The translations under genes were made by a program, and so were the position numbers. The notes below the pieces were generated by a model. The model searched no databases, was not told the origin of the DNA, and saw only the letters and a program-made list of their open reading frames with translations. Source: Saprospiraceae bacterium (lineage in GTDB: Bacteria > Bacteroidota > Bacteroidia > Chitinophagales > Saprospiraceae). Taken from it: a DNA stretch of 64,000 nt. This document shows, in pieces, positions 10,263 through 18,266 of the stretch; position 1 is the stretch's first letter, and every line of letters begins with the position of its first letter. The stretch is taken from contig JAHDES010000021.1 in the NCBI GenBank assembly GCA_020628645.1, forward strand, positions 32,392 to 96,391, written 5' to 3'.

Positions 10263-10943
10263 ATGCTTCGTATACTATTATTTCTGACGTTCAATTTTTA
10301 CCTTTTTTCTATTCAAGCGCAAGAGAACGATCACGCGATGTATACTCAAAAAGGAGATCATCATTTAAGTGTAGGCGTAGGTTTTCCCAATGCAGCAAAT
10401 GTAATTGTCAGCTTTGCCAATATTTTAAATCAAGAAGCCAAAGCCACTCCTGAATTTTCTGCCAAATATGAATTTGCTATTACTGATAAAATTGGAATTG
10501 GTGCTCATCTTGGATATTATAATGCAAAGACAGGAGAAATTCCTTTTATGATTAATACCAATCTTGAACCTGATTTTGAATGTTGTCTAGATGATCCATT
10601 AAGTAGCTGTTGTATAGGAGGTTTTTTTGCAGAAGAAGCCAGTTCTTCCTATACCATCAATGCCTATAATTTAGGAGGTCGTTTAGTTTATCATTTTCAA
10701 AGGTTTAAAGGAATTGATACTTACTCTGCTTTTGTAGCTGGATATAGTATTGTTCAACACAAAGAGCTTGGCACCCCTAATACAAGCTTTCAATCTATTA
10801 AAGCACCCACATTTATTTATTCTGCAAGTATAGGAGGTCGCTATTATTTTAGTGATTTATTATCCATTTATTTAGAAGCAGGAAATAGTATTCTTTCGCC
10901 TCTATACATCAGTACAGGAATGAGTTTTAGATGGTCTAAATAG
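10263..10943 (+). CDS. Outer-membrane beta-barrel protein
   Basis: A 226-residue exported protein. The signal peptide (residues 1-20, ending SIQAQ) is followed by alternating hydrophobic/polar strands typical of small Bacteroidota barrels, finishing with ISTGMSFRWSK, where an aromatic near the C-terminus is usual. An unusual loop at residues 105-120 carries four cysteines as two CC pairs (107/108 and 116/117), which could form disulfides or bind metal outside the cell. Its role is unknown. It is a single gene, with a 107-bp repeat element just downstream. Confidence 0.8.
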   Translation: MLRILLFLTFNFYLFSIQAQENDHAMYTQKGDHHLSVGVGFPNAANVIVSFANILNQEAKATPEFSAKYEFAITDKIGIGAHLGYYNAKTGEIPFMINTNLEPDFECCLDDPLSSCCIGGFFAEEASSSYTINAYNLGGRLVYHFQRFKGIDTYSAFVAGYSIVQHKELGTPNTSFQSIKAPTFIYSASIGGRYYFSDLLSIYLEAGNSILSPLYISTGMSFRWSK

Positions 10944-10969
10944 TTTTAGTATTGCCCTTGAAAATAGTC

Positions 10970-11076
10970 TAATACCGACTTGATTTATTCATTTCGTATA
11001 TATTTTTGAATAAATCAAGTACGGCATTATACGTTGAAGGTGTGATTTACGAAATCACTTAATCAATTGCGTATAA
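10970..11076 (-). repeat. 107-bp structured dispersed element, copy A
   Basis: This is the reverse complement of a 107-bp element also present at 16549-16655. On the minus strand it begins TTATACGCAATTGATTAAG, contains a perfect hairpin (GTGATTT-acg-AAATCAC, 11042-11058), then a long hairpin between 10971 and 11026 with 13-bp perfect arms (ACTTGATTTATTC and its complement) and a conserved AT-rich loop. It ends two bases before the DUF2480 stop codon. Confidence 0.8.
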
Positions 11077-11078
11077 CA

Positions 11079-11612
11079 TTATGACTTTCTTCTTGTCGTA
11101 GGTAGTTTAAAAATGGGGACAGTAGAACAAGGTTCTCCATACATGATACTTTTGGCAAGCGGTCGTAATTTCTTAGTTAGTTCTACATAAGCAGAAGGTG
11201 GGACAGGTTTATTGCTACAGCCTTTTATTACGATTCTTCGTCCTTCGTATTCGCTTACATCTAAGTTGTATAAAGCAATGTTAAATGCGTTGGTATAAAA
11301 GGCATCTACTGTGCCTTGAAAAATATCAGTAGTATATGGTTGTGCATAAGCCGTCACTAGCATGTAAGCCCATACAGGGATGATCGCATCTGCTGAGCAA
11401 GTAATGACTAAATTCTTATCTTGATATTGTGTCCAATCGTGTTCTTTGAGTGCAGCTCTAAAATCTTTTTCTTTGAGAATCATCTCCATAAAAAGATAAT
11501 CTTTCAAATCAAAAACGACTACTTCATTTGCTGGAAAAAAATCTTCCAAATTAAGGGTAATAATTCCACTATTGGCAACTCGATTGACTAAGGGCTTATC
11601 CATGAAATTCAA
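11079..11612 (-). CDS. DUF2480 family protein
   Basis: A 177-residue soluble protein recognisable as DUF2480, a Bacteroidota-restricted family of unknown function. Typical stretches are LVNRVANSGIITLNLEDFFP near the start, VVFDLKDYLFMEMILKEKDFR, and the closing VIKGCSNKPVPPSAYVELT. It has no signal peptide, so it should be cytoplasmic. The start may be the ATG at 11612 or the second one at 11603 (MDKPLVNRVAN), which fits the family better. It lies 24 bp downstream of scpB on the same strand, suggesting co-transcription with chromosome-segregation functions; that link is only positional. Confidence 0.88.
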   Translation of the reverse strand: MNFMDKPLVNRVANSGIITLNLEDFFPANEVVVFDLKDYLFMEMILKEKDFRAALKEHDWTQYQDKNLVITCSADAIIPVWAYMLVTAYAQPYTTDIFQGTVDAFYTNAFNIALYNLDVSEYEGRRIVIKGCSNKPVPPSAYVELTKKLRPLAKSIMYGEPCSTVPIFKLPTTRRKS

Positions 11613-11636
11613 ATTACAAGGTTCAAAAAAGGACGA

Positions 11637-12332
11637 TTATTCTTCTTCACTTTTGGGGGACTCCTCCATGCTCACTTGTTCTTCGATGGGTGCCTGCTCT
11701 CCAATGGATTCATCTGGTGCTTTAAAATCTTTGGGTTTAGGTAAATCTTGAAGACTACTGATACCAAAATAATCCATGAATTTTTCGCTTGTCCCATACA
11801 AGAGTGGGCGACCAGGGCCATCACTACGTCCTACTATAGTAACCAATTCCTTCTCCAAAAGTTTCTGAACAGAATAATCACAGCTTACTCCACGTATTTT
11901 TTCCATCTCCACTTTTGTTACAGGTTGTTTGTATGCAATGATGGAAAGCGTCTCTATGGCAGCCTGCGACAATCGTTTTTTAGTGGATTGCCGTAAGAAT
12001 GTACCTACTGTTTCGTGATAAGCTCCTTTGGTTAAAAATTGATAGCCTTGAGCAATTTCAACAATTTCAAAAGCAAATTGAGGAGCAGCATACCGCTCTT
12101 TTAATTGAGCAATTCCAGCTAGTAAATCTTCTTCTGGAAAACGCTGTTCGAGGGTTTCTTCTAAACAATTCCCAATTTCTTCTAAACTGACAGGATGTTC
12201 TGTTGTGAAAATGAGGCTTTCAATATGTTGAGTTAAGTATTCCACTAATAATGATGCTTGTTTTGAACAGTAAAGATACAATAGATTTTTGGTATGAATC
12301 TTAATTGAAAGGGTGTTTTCGTTTATTTTCAT
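11637..12332 (-). CDS. scpB: Segregation and condensation protein B
   Basis: ScpB is the winged-helix kleisin-associated subunit of the SMC-ScpAB complex that compacts and segregates the chromosome. Family hallmarks are the early IESLIFTTEHPVSLEEI, then FEIVEIAQGYQFLTKG, and RLSQAAIETLSIIAYKQPVTKVEMEKIRGV with GRSDGPGRPLLYGTSEKFMDYFGI. An acidic tail of about 40 residues follows. The start is uncertain. The frame is open to 12434, and 12332 is the first good ATG. A GTG at 12245 would begin the protein right at the conserved region (EYLTQHIESLIF), as in most ScpB proteins, and a TATCTTTA box just upstream of it favours that shorter form. DUF2480 follows 24 bp downstream. Confidence 0.9.
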   Translation of the reverse strand: MKINENTLSIKIHTKNLLYLYCSKQASLLVEYLTQHIESLIFTTEHPVSLEEIGNCLEETLEQRFPEEDLLAGIAQLKERYAAPQFAFEIVEIAQGYQFLTKGAYHETVGTFLRQSTKKRLSQAAIETLSIIAYKQPVTKVEMEKIRGVSCDYSVQKLLEKELVTIVGRSDGPGRPLLYGTSEKFMDYFGISSLQDLPKPKDFKAPDESIGEQAPIEEQVSMEESPKSEEE

Positions 12333-12544
12333 TAACGCAAGCTTTAGTCGTGCCACGACAATAAAGGAAAAATATTTCTTTAAGCTGTGTTTATTTTTCA
12401 ACAAAAAAGTCGTTGCACGACCTCCAACCCACAAGATTAACGCTCCTTTAACGAAATCCTAAAACAGTTTAACGAAAAAAGAAATGATCTTAGCGATATC
12501 AAAGCGACCAGCTCTTTTTTATTACTGTCAAACTACTTAGACTT

Positions 12545-13228
12545 ATGAAACGAATACATTTTATTCTCGCTCTGATAGCGGCATTTACGACCTCTGATAT
12601 TTTAGCTTCTGCTCTTGATGGCTTATGGCAAAGTCAATTATCCAACCAAACGATACGCGTACGACAGGTGCAAGATGGTATCAAAGTACAATCAGCAGGT
12701 CGAGGCGATTGGAATTTTTATCGTACTTCAAATGATGGCTATACTTTTATAGATCGAAATGGAGGACGCTTTTATTTTTATAATTATGATGGGGTGTTAG
12801 AATGGAAAGAACGTAGTTATAGTAATGGCGTTCCTTTTGTTAGAATAAATGGAGGATCCTATTATGGAAATAATGATTGGGATGATAACTGGTATGAAGA
12901 TGATTGGGACGATCATTATTACAATGAACATCATTATGATGATTTTTCAAATTTATATGGCAATTGGCGTTCTTTTGATTCAGGAGATCAAATGTATATT
13001 AAATATGCAAAATCAGGTTTACTTGCAAAAGTGAATGGTCGATCTTGGAATAAATTTCGTCGTACAGGCGGAAATAAATTTAAAGATCGAAACGGTAATG
13101 CTATCAAAATATTAGATCGTAATCGTCTTCAATGGAAGAGTCATTGCGGTCGTTATCGAATCATTTATGAACGTGATAATAATCGTAGACCTAGAAATAA
13201 TCGTGGAAGTTGTGGAAGGAGGTATTAA
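12545..13228 (+). CDS. Secreted protein with duplicated domain and acidic/aromatic linker
   Basis: A 227-residue exported protein: a signal peptide (1-22), then two related halves at residues 24-90 and 137-199. Each runs L.G.W.S....I...Q/K.G...KV...G...NF/KFRR...G.KF.DRNG...L.WKE/S. Between them is a low-complexity linker (about 107-135) made almost entirely of D, W, Y, N, H and E. The tail is Arg/Asn rich (RRPRNNRGSCGRRY). Each half probably forms a small beta-rich domain of the kind seen in short Bacteroidota periplasmic proteins. Function is not known; the linker could bind metal or act as a flexible adhesive segment. A terminator follows. Confidence 0.75.
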   Translation: MKRIHFILALIAAFTTSDILASALDGLWQSQLSNQTIRVRQVQDGIKVQSAGRGDWNFYRTSNDGYTFIDRNGGRFYFYNYDGVLEWKERSYSNGVPFVRINGGSYYGNNDWDDNWYEDDWDDHYYNEHHYDDFSNLYGNWRSFDSGDQMYIKYAKSGLLAKVNGRSWNKFRRTGGNKFKDRNGNAIKILDRNRLQWKSHCGRYRIIYERDNNRRPRNNRGSCGRRY

Positions 13229-13249
13229 AATTTAGGAATTTTCTTTAGT

Positions 13250-13295
13250 AGTAAGCCATCTCAAATGATACCATTCGAGATGGCTTACTTTTTAT
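13250..13295 (+). terminator. Rho-independent terminator
   Basis: Perfect 13-bp arms at 13250-13262 and 13277-13289 (AGTAAGCCATCTC and its complement) with a 14-nt loop, followed by a T-run from 13289. It serves the upstream + strand gene. On the other side there is no T-run, so it is not bidirectional. Confidence 0.85.
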
Positions 13296-13301
13296 AATAG
13301 A

Positions 13302-13874
13302 TTACCATTGAATGTCAAAAGCATTGGAGAACCATACTTGGTTTCTAGGAAATTCTGTCCATCCTTCTTCAGAATCATGCAAACTAACAATGACTTTTAT
13401 TTGATTGCCCTCCGCTATGATACTTTTAGGAACTTTTACCCGATAATTCATATGAGCTTGCTCCAAATTTTCAGTAGAAGAAAAGTTAATCGTACCAGAA
13501 GTATCATCAAAGAATTCACATGGTGTAAGGGTTTGTTGATCTTTGATATAACTCACGCAAACAGCTCCATCTTCTAGAATACCAATGGTTAAATCTACTT
13601 CGGAATCTATTATTCCATTATTATTGTAATCAATAACCAATCTAAAAATATCATTATTGGGAAATGAGCCAAGTCGTCCATCACTCAAATCATTGAGCGC
13701 ATCAAAAAAGAACTCTATATCATCTCCATCGCTAGTGAATTGCAAGATGGTATTACCATCCTCATAAAAAACTACTGGATCAGCAGCTATTTCTTCTTTT
13801 TTACAAGAAGATACTATGAGCAATAAAAGCATTAAAAAAGAGAGAGAAAACGGAAATTGGTTGAAATTCTTCAT
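13302..13874 (-). CDS. Predicted lipoprotein, uncharacterised
   Basis: A 190-residue lipoprotein. The signal sequence is followed by the lipobox LIVSSC with Cys24 as the predicted lipid-attachment site, then KKEE. The mature part is acidic and beta-rich. It contains FRLVIDYNNNGIIDSEVDLTIG (residues 77-98), which has the spacing of calcium-binding D-N-N-G-I-D loops found in secreted Bacteroidota proteins. The closing region (VKVPKSIIAEGNQIKVIVSLHDSEEG) resembles a beta-sandwich. No family name can be given. It is convergent with the previous gene across a + strand terminator. Confidence 0.75.
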   Translation of the reverse strand: MKNFNQFPFSLSFLMLLLLIVSSCKKEEIAADPVVFYEDGNTILQFTSDGDDIEFFFDALNDLSDGRLGSFPNNDIFRLVIDYNNNGIIDSEVDLTIGILEDGAVCVSYIKDQQTLTPCEFFDDTSGTINFSSTENLEQAHMNYRVKVPKSIIAEGNQIKVIVSLHDSEEGWTEFPRNQVWFSNAFDIQW

Positions 13875-13957
13875 AATCTTTAGTTTAAAATTTTCTATAA
13901 TTTATCATCTAAAAATTTAACGAATTTCTTATTGGCAAATTGCGATCCATTCCTTTT

Positions 13958-14716
13958 TTACTGCCGTTCGGTCGTCATTTCATAAGTAGTATTATAATCC
14001 TTTCTTAGCGTTCCCATCCAACGATCCCAGATTAAAAAATACAAGCCATAATTTCCATCAAAACCTTTATGGTGTAGATTGTGTGCTACAGAAGTGTTGA
14101 TCCATTTACCAATGGCTGTTTTATGAAAATTTTTAGGATACAATTCAAATCCTAGATGCCCATAAACATTATAGATAATTTGAAAGAATAAGAAAGCCCC
14201 TATGGCTGGGCCATGAATAGGAATACCAAAGGCGAGAATAGGTACAATCATCGCTTCTAAAAAAGCTTCAAATGGATGAAAAGCATAGGCTGTCCAAGGA
14301 GAAGGATTGGTCGATTTATGATGAACTAAATGCACCCATTTAAAGAGCGTAGGATGGTGCATCATACGGTGCATCCAATAAAAATACGTATCATGAATAA
14401 AAAACATATACACCCACGTAAACAAATAATACCCCCAGTTATAAGTTTCTATGTCTCGATAAATATGCGTGTATTCTCCATTAAAAAAGAAGACAACTAC
14501 CGCTACACTAGCAAAAATTCCAATTGAAATTAGCGAATAAATGATATCTCGCCCATAATCTGATAGTTTGGGAAGTTTCTTTTGTACTTTCCTAAACCAA
14601 AGCGGCTTTTTCAATATGATATAAAACAACACAAAAAAGCTACTCGCAAAAAGAAAGTACTCTCCCATCGCCTCCAAGACTTCCCGCCACCAAAAATTAA
14701 ACATGTCCATATTCAT
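13958..14716 (-). CDS. Sterol desaturase / fatty acid hydroxylase family protein
   Basis: A 252-residue integral membrane di-iron oxygenase with about four hydrophobic helices. The three conserved histidine clusters are present: HDTYFYWMHRMMHH (H108, H116, H120, H121), HLVHH (H129, H132, H133) and HNLHH (H212, H215, H216). These ligate the iron pair that hydroxylates or desaturates lipid chains using O2. The substrate (sterol-like lipid, fatty acid, sphingolipid or carotenoid) cannot be read from the sequence. In Bacteroidota, members act on carotenoids or on sphingolipid and ornithine-lipid chains. ATG codons at 14716 and 14710 are both possible. The nearest upstream gene (15870-14866) is 149 bp away, so an own promoter is likely. 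Confidence 0.9.
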   Translation of the reverse strand: MNMDMFNFWWREVLEAMGEYFLFASSFFVLFYIILKKPLWFRKVQKKLPKLSDYGRDIIYSLISIGIFASVAVVVFFFNGEYTHIYRDIETYNWGYYLFTWVYMFFIHDTYFYWMHRMMHHPTLFKWVHLVHHKSTNPSPWTAYAFHPFEAFLEAMIVPILAFGIPIHGPAIGAFLFFQIIYNVYGHLGFELYPKNFHKTAIGKWINTSVAHNLHHKGFDGNYGLYFLIWDRWMGTLRKDYNTTYEMTTERQ

Positions 14717-14865
14717 CTATTATTTAAGCAGTAAGCTAAAAAATTGGAATAAGAACTTCTGTTAAACCCTTCAAAACATCCTGCATAACTTACATGTTTT
14801 CAGTTATTTAGTCAATTTTTGAAGAACGAAGTTATTATATGGTCAATTTTCGTTTAGCACTTATA

Positions 14866-15870
14866 CTACCATTCTACAACGATCTTACCAAAATGCTTTC
14901 CACTTTCTTGATAACGGAAAGCATCCGCCAATTCTTCTAGTTTAAAACGTTTATCAATGATCGGTTTCCAGCCAGAAATGTTGATAGAATCCACCATTTT
15001 TTCTTGCATGGCTCTGCTTCCTACCGCTAAACCAGACATTGTCAGTTGCTTAAAGAATAACTTTGGAAAAGTAATCGTTCCTTTTCGTCCATTTCCTAAA
15101 ATACCAATAGAAGCGATGTGTCCGCCGATGGCAGCCGCTGCAATAGATTGATTCATCGTACTTCCGCCTCCCACATCTAATACATGATCGACTCCTCCAT
15201 CTGTCATTCTGAAAATGGTTTTTCCCCAACGTTCATCTTCTTTATAATTAACTACTTCAGCCACCCCCATTTGTTTTAAGCGTTCTGCTTTTTCATTAGA
15301 AGAAGTAGTTGCATAGACCCTCGCACCTGCTGCTTGTGCGATTTGTAAAGCAAAAATAGACATACCACCTGTCCCTTCAATCAAAACCGTTTGTCCTGCT
15401 TGCAGATTTCCTTCTTCGATCAACGCACGCCAAGCCGTGAGTGCTGCACAAGGAAGCGTAGCGGCTTCTGCATACGAATAGCCCTCAGGAATACGAGTGA
15501 CGGAATCCGCCAGCACACAAGATTGCTCGACTGCAAAACCATCCACTAATTCTCCTGAAAGGGGTGCCATTTTCATCGCAGTCGCTTTCCCTTCTAACCA
15601 GCCTTGAAAAAAGAGCGACATTACTTTGTCACCCACCTCCCATTGATGTACATCATTTCCTTTTGCTACGACTTCTCCTGCACCATCAGACATGGGAATT
15701 CGCCCATCCATTACAGGAATTCCTCCAATGGCGACTAAATAATCGTGATAATTGAGGGAAGTTGCTCGCCAGCGAACAAGTATCTCATTGGCTTTGGGTG
15801 TTGGAATATCTTTTTCAACAAGAGTGAGATTTTCTAATCCTCCTCCATTTTTGACTTGTATAGATCGCAT
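14866..15870 (-). CDS. Medium-chain dehydrogenase, quinone-reductase-like NAD(P)H oxidoreductase
   Basis: A 334-residue MDR-superfamily enzyme. An N-terminal GroES-like catalytic domain (RWRATSLNYHDYLVAIGG, DGAGEVVAKGNDVHQWEVGDKVM) precedes a Rossmann domain carrying LIEGTGGMSIFALQIAQAAGARVYATTSSNEKAERL. Cysteines of the structural zinc loop of classic alcohol dehydrogenases are absent, and the substrate-side residues match the zinc-independent quinone oxidoreductase or enoyl-reductase branch, so NADPH-dependent reduction of a quinone or unsaturated carbonyl is the likeliest chemistry. The Rossmann motif has TGG rather than the usual GxGGxG. It is a stand-alone gene with no pathway partner nearby. 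Confidence 0.85.
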   Translation of the reverse strand: MRSIQVKNGGGLENLTLVEKDIPTPKANEILVRWRATSLNYHDYLVAIGGIPVMDGRIPMSDGAGEVVAKGNDVHQWEVGDKVMSLFFQGWLEGKATAMKMAPLSGELVDGFAVEQSCVLADSVTRIPEGYSYAEAATLPCAALTAWRALIEEGNLQAGQTVLIEGTGGMSIFALQIAQAAGARVYATTSSNEKAERLKQMGVAEVVNYKEDERWGKTIFRMTDGGVDHVLDVGGGSTMNQSIAAAAIGGHIASIGILGNGRKGTITFPKLFFKQLTMSGLAVGSRAMQEKMVDSINISGWKPIIDKRFKLEELADAFRYQESGKHFGKIVVEW

Positions 15871-16105
15871 GTATTAAATTTTGATTCTTTGACTTTTCCC
15901 CTGAAAAAAGGCAATTCAAATCTAAAATCGTTCACTTCTTTCAGTCGTTTACTCTTTTTTTTGAACTGACCATGGGATTTGTCAAAGAAGGTTGTTTTTT
16001 AGTTTGATTGCAATATGGCTAAATAAACGTTCATATTTAAAAGATTGTCGAATAAATTCGACGAGAATTGCAATGAATTTTAATTTTTTATGTTTAAAAA
16101 TGGGC

Positions 16106-16507
16106 TTATACCAATTTTGTCCGTTTTCCTGCAAGCCAAAAAATATAAAGCGCAATGATTATGTCAAATCCAATACATGCCCCTGCATACCAATGGGGTA
16201 CAAAAGGAGTCGTTGATGGCGAATGCAAGAATACATCCCAAGCAATATGTAAAATCCATCCTGCTGAGAGCCAGTATAAGCTATATCGTTTAGACAAAAA
16301 AGCGAACGTGCCGTACAATAAAACACCTCCTAATTCCATGAATAAATACGCCGCATCCTTCGCAAATAAAAGAAAACCTACATAAATAACAGCAGCGATA
16401 ATCAAACCCATTCGCCAAAAAGCGTGATCTTTATTGGGGTAGATTTGTCGAACGATGAAGACGGCGATTATCGCTAAAACCGCACCAACGATTATTTCGT
16501 ATATCAT
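16106..16507 (-). CDS. DUF6010 family small membrane protein
   Basis: A 133-residue protein with four predicted transmembrane helices (about 3-20, 31-50, 56-74, 105-126). The block GWILHIAWDVFLHSP, PFVPHWYAGACIGFDIIIALYI is characteristic of the DUF6010 family, short bacterial membrane proteins without assigned function. The conserved His and Asp in the third and fourth helices suggest a functional site. The 107-bp element copy B lies 42 bp upstream of its start. Nothing else in the 15871-16105 gap is recognisable. Confidence 0.75.
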   Translation of the reverse strand: MIYEIIVGAVLAIIAVFIVRQIYPNKDHAFWRMGLIIAAVIYVGFLLFAKDAAYLFMELGGVLLYGTFAFLSKRYSLYWLSAGWILHIAWDVFLHSPSTTPFVPHWYAGACIGFDIIIALYIFWLAGKRTKLV

Positions 16508-16548
16508 AGAAAAGTGATAATTTTGTCTTTATAAATATTTAATTTCTT

Positions 16549-16655
16549 CTTATACGCAATTGATTAAGTGATTTCGTAAATCACACCTTAAACGAATAAT
16601 GCCGATTTTAAAAAATCAAAAATTATATACGAAAGGATTTTTTCAATTCGGTATT
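16549..16655 (+). repeat. 107-bp structured dispersed element, copy B
   Basis: Second copy of the element at 10970-11076, in the opposite orientation and of identical length. The first ~45 nt are almost unchanged, including the GTGATTT-cgt-AAATCAC hairpin (16567-16583). The long hairpin (16597-16654) keeps its outer AATGCCGA/TCGGTATT pairing and its TATATACGAAA loop, but most of the stem sequence differs from copy A while still largely pairing. Confidence 0.8.
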
Positions 16656-16734
16656 AATATAAAAGCATTGCATAACGGTAATTGTTTTTAAAAGTAAATA
16701 TTGTAAGTTGTGAAGCATTAAAAAAGTGTACTAA

Positions 16735-17331
16735 ATGAAAAAGAATACGAAAAGAATCCTTAAATATTTGATCGAATTTCTAATCGTGGCGTTTGGGGTA
16801 TTTTTGGGTATCTATGTAAGTGAATTACAAAGTGAGCAAAAACTAAAAAAAGAAAAAGAGGCATCTATCAATTTTATACTGGAAGAATTAAGCAATAATA
16901 AAAAAAATCTTGAACGATCTATCAATTATCATCAATCAATAAAAGTTGAATTGGATAGTATCGCTAAGACTTTTACAGAGAAAGATTTATTCAAAACGTA
17001 TCTAGGGAATGACGTTTTTAGGCATCATAATATAAAAGGTTGGGAAGGAATTGCATTGGCAAGTCTTGAAAACACGGCTTTTGAAGCTGCTAAAATTAGT
17101 GGAATCATCAAAGAGTTTGATATTGAATTGATCCAAAAAATTTCTAAAATTTACAATTATCAAGAAGAATATGTAGAATTTGGCAATACAATACTCACTA
17201 AAATGATCAATATAAATGCTACATCTAAAATTGCTGATGCATTTGGCACTATAGAATTAATGGCTTATGACCTACTCAATTTTGAAGAAACATTAGTAGA
17301 TGAAATAGAAAAAGTAAAAATGCTTAATTGA
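16735..17331 (+). CDS. Single-pass membrane protein, DUF6090-like
   Basis: A 198-residue protein with a basic N-terminus (MKKNTKRILKYLIE), one transmembrane helix at about 12-28 (FLIVAFGVFLGIYV), then a long charged helical region rich in Lys and Glu. The arrangement helix, S/N-E-L-Q-S-E, coiled coil matches the DUF6090-like group common in Bacteroidota, proteins anchored in the inner membrane with an unknown periplasmic role. The family call is an inference from layout. The ATG at 16735 follows the repeat element by 79 bp. A 137-bp repeat element begins 40 bp after its stop. Confidence 0.7.
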   Translation: MKKNTKRILKYLIEFLIVAFGVFLGIYVSELQSEQKLKKEKEASINFILEELSNNKKNLERSINYHQSIKVELDSIAKTFTEKDLFKTYLGNDVFRHHNIKGWEGIALASLENTAFEAAKISGIIKEFDIELIQKISKIYNYQEEYVEFGNTILTKMININATSKIADAFGTIELMAYDLLNFEETLVDEIEKVKMLN

Positions 17332-17371
17332 TTTTTTAAAAAAGAAAACGATATTCAATCAAGACGAATTA

Positions 17372-17508
17372 AGTAGTTTTAGGGGATTAATCGGGCAGAA
17401 AAAAATCCTTTAAGATTTCCCAAAAAGGTCTAAAAACCTCCATACTGTCGGTATTTTTGCCCATTTCAGAAAATCATTTTTTTGCCCAATTAATTAATAC
17501 CCCTTACT
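17372..17508. mobile_element. 137-bp MITE-like repeat, copy 1
   Basis: Identical to 30310-30445 apart from one A in an A-run. The ends are imperfect inverted repeats: AGTAGTTTTAGGGG at the left, and AGTAAGGGGTATTAATT reading in from the right. No transposase is present. If the ends are trimmed to GTAG...TTAC, TTAA flanks both sides here; copy 2 does not show this duplication. Confidence 0.75.
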
Positions 17509-17565
17509 TAAATCTTATGACTAAACATTATTTTTCATTTTCATTTTTATTCTGAATGATTTTTT

Positions 17566-18180
17566 ATGGCTAAAAAACGATTACTCGGACCAGTAGAAAA
17601 AGTTGTATTAGTGCTCACGATCTTATTATTTGGTTATCTTTTTTTACAAAAAAAAGGAGTCGATCTTGTTGATCGCACCAAATCAGTAGAAATAACGGAC
17701 AATCCTAATACGCCCACTGCTTCTTCAAAGAAAAAAACAAAGAAAGTATCTTCCGAAGTGGAACGCATTTTAGATGAATTATCCAATCGCTCAAATAAAC
17801 CCCAACATTTAACCAGTTCCAATAATTTTGATTGGTATACGGCGGATGAACGCGATTATTATCGAGAACTCACCAAAAAGCATCAATTGGAAGCCGAAAA
17901 AGTAGCAGAAAAAGATGCTTTAGCGATTCTGCAATCAGGACAAAAAACCTATCGTGCCATTCGCTCTTTTTTTCAAGATCCCAACGAACCACCCAAAAGT
18001 GATGCACAACTCTTAATTGAAGATGTAAGTAGCCTCTTGCAAAATGATTTGATAGCCAAAACCATTTATGATAAACTCGAAACAGAATTTGCCATTCCAG
18101 CCGAAAAAAGTGAAGAATTTGCCAAAAAAGGAGGACAAGCTGTGAGTGATTGGGTGAAATTTGTACAAGAAAATCAGTGA
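17566..18180 (+). CDS. Hypothetical protein with one N-terminal membrane helix
   Basis: A 204-residue protein: short basic start (MAKKRLLGPVEK), a transmembrane helix at ~13-27 (VVLVLTILLFGYLFL), a Lys/Ser/Thr-rich linker to about residue 65, then a mainly helical soluble domain (YYRELTKKHQLEAEKVAEKDALAIL...). No family is recognised. The layout suggests an inner-membrane anchor with a periplasmic or cytoplasmic helical domain. The stop is 86 bp before purM, and the -7-type box for purM lies between them, so the genes are probably transcribed separately. Confidence 0.65.
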   Translation: MAKKRLLGPVEKVVLVLTILLFGYLFLQKKGVDLVDRTKSVEITDNPNTPTASSKKKTKKVSSEVERILDELSNRSNKPQHLTSSNNFDWYTADERDYYRELTKKHQLEAEKVAEKDALAILQSGQKTYRAIRSFFQDPNEPPKSDAQLLIEDVSSLLQNDLIAKTIYDKLETEFAIPAEKSEEFAKKGGQAVSDWVKFVQENQ

Positions 18181-18237
18181 ACCAACCATTGTGTAAAACT
18201 TTCCCACCTCTGATGCTTCAATTCTAGTGAAAGGTCG

Positions 18238-18245
18238 TACTTTTG
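18238..18245 (+). promoter_or_regulatory. Bacteroidota-type -7 box of purM
   Basis: TACTTTTG matches the TAnnTTTG consensus of Bacteroidota housekeeping promoters and ends 21 bp before the purM ATG, implying a short leader. No good TTG was found at the expected upstream distance. Confidence 0.45.
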
Positions 18246-18266
18246 TCCTTCATTAAATTTTAAGCA

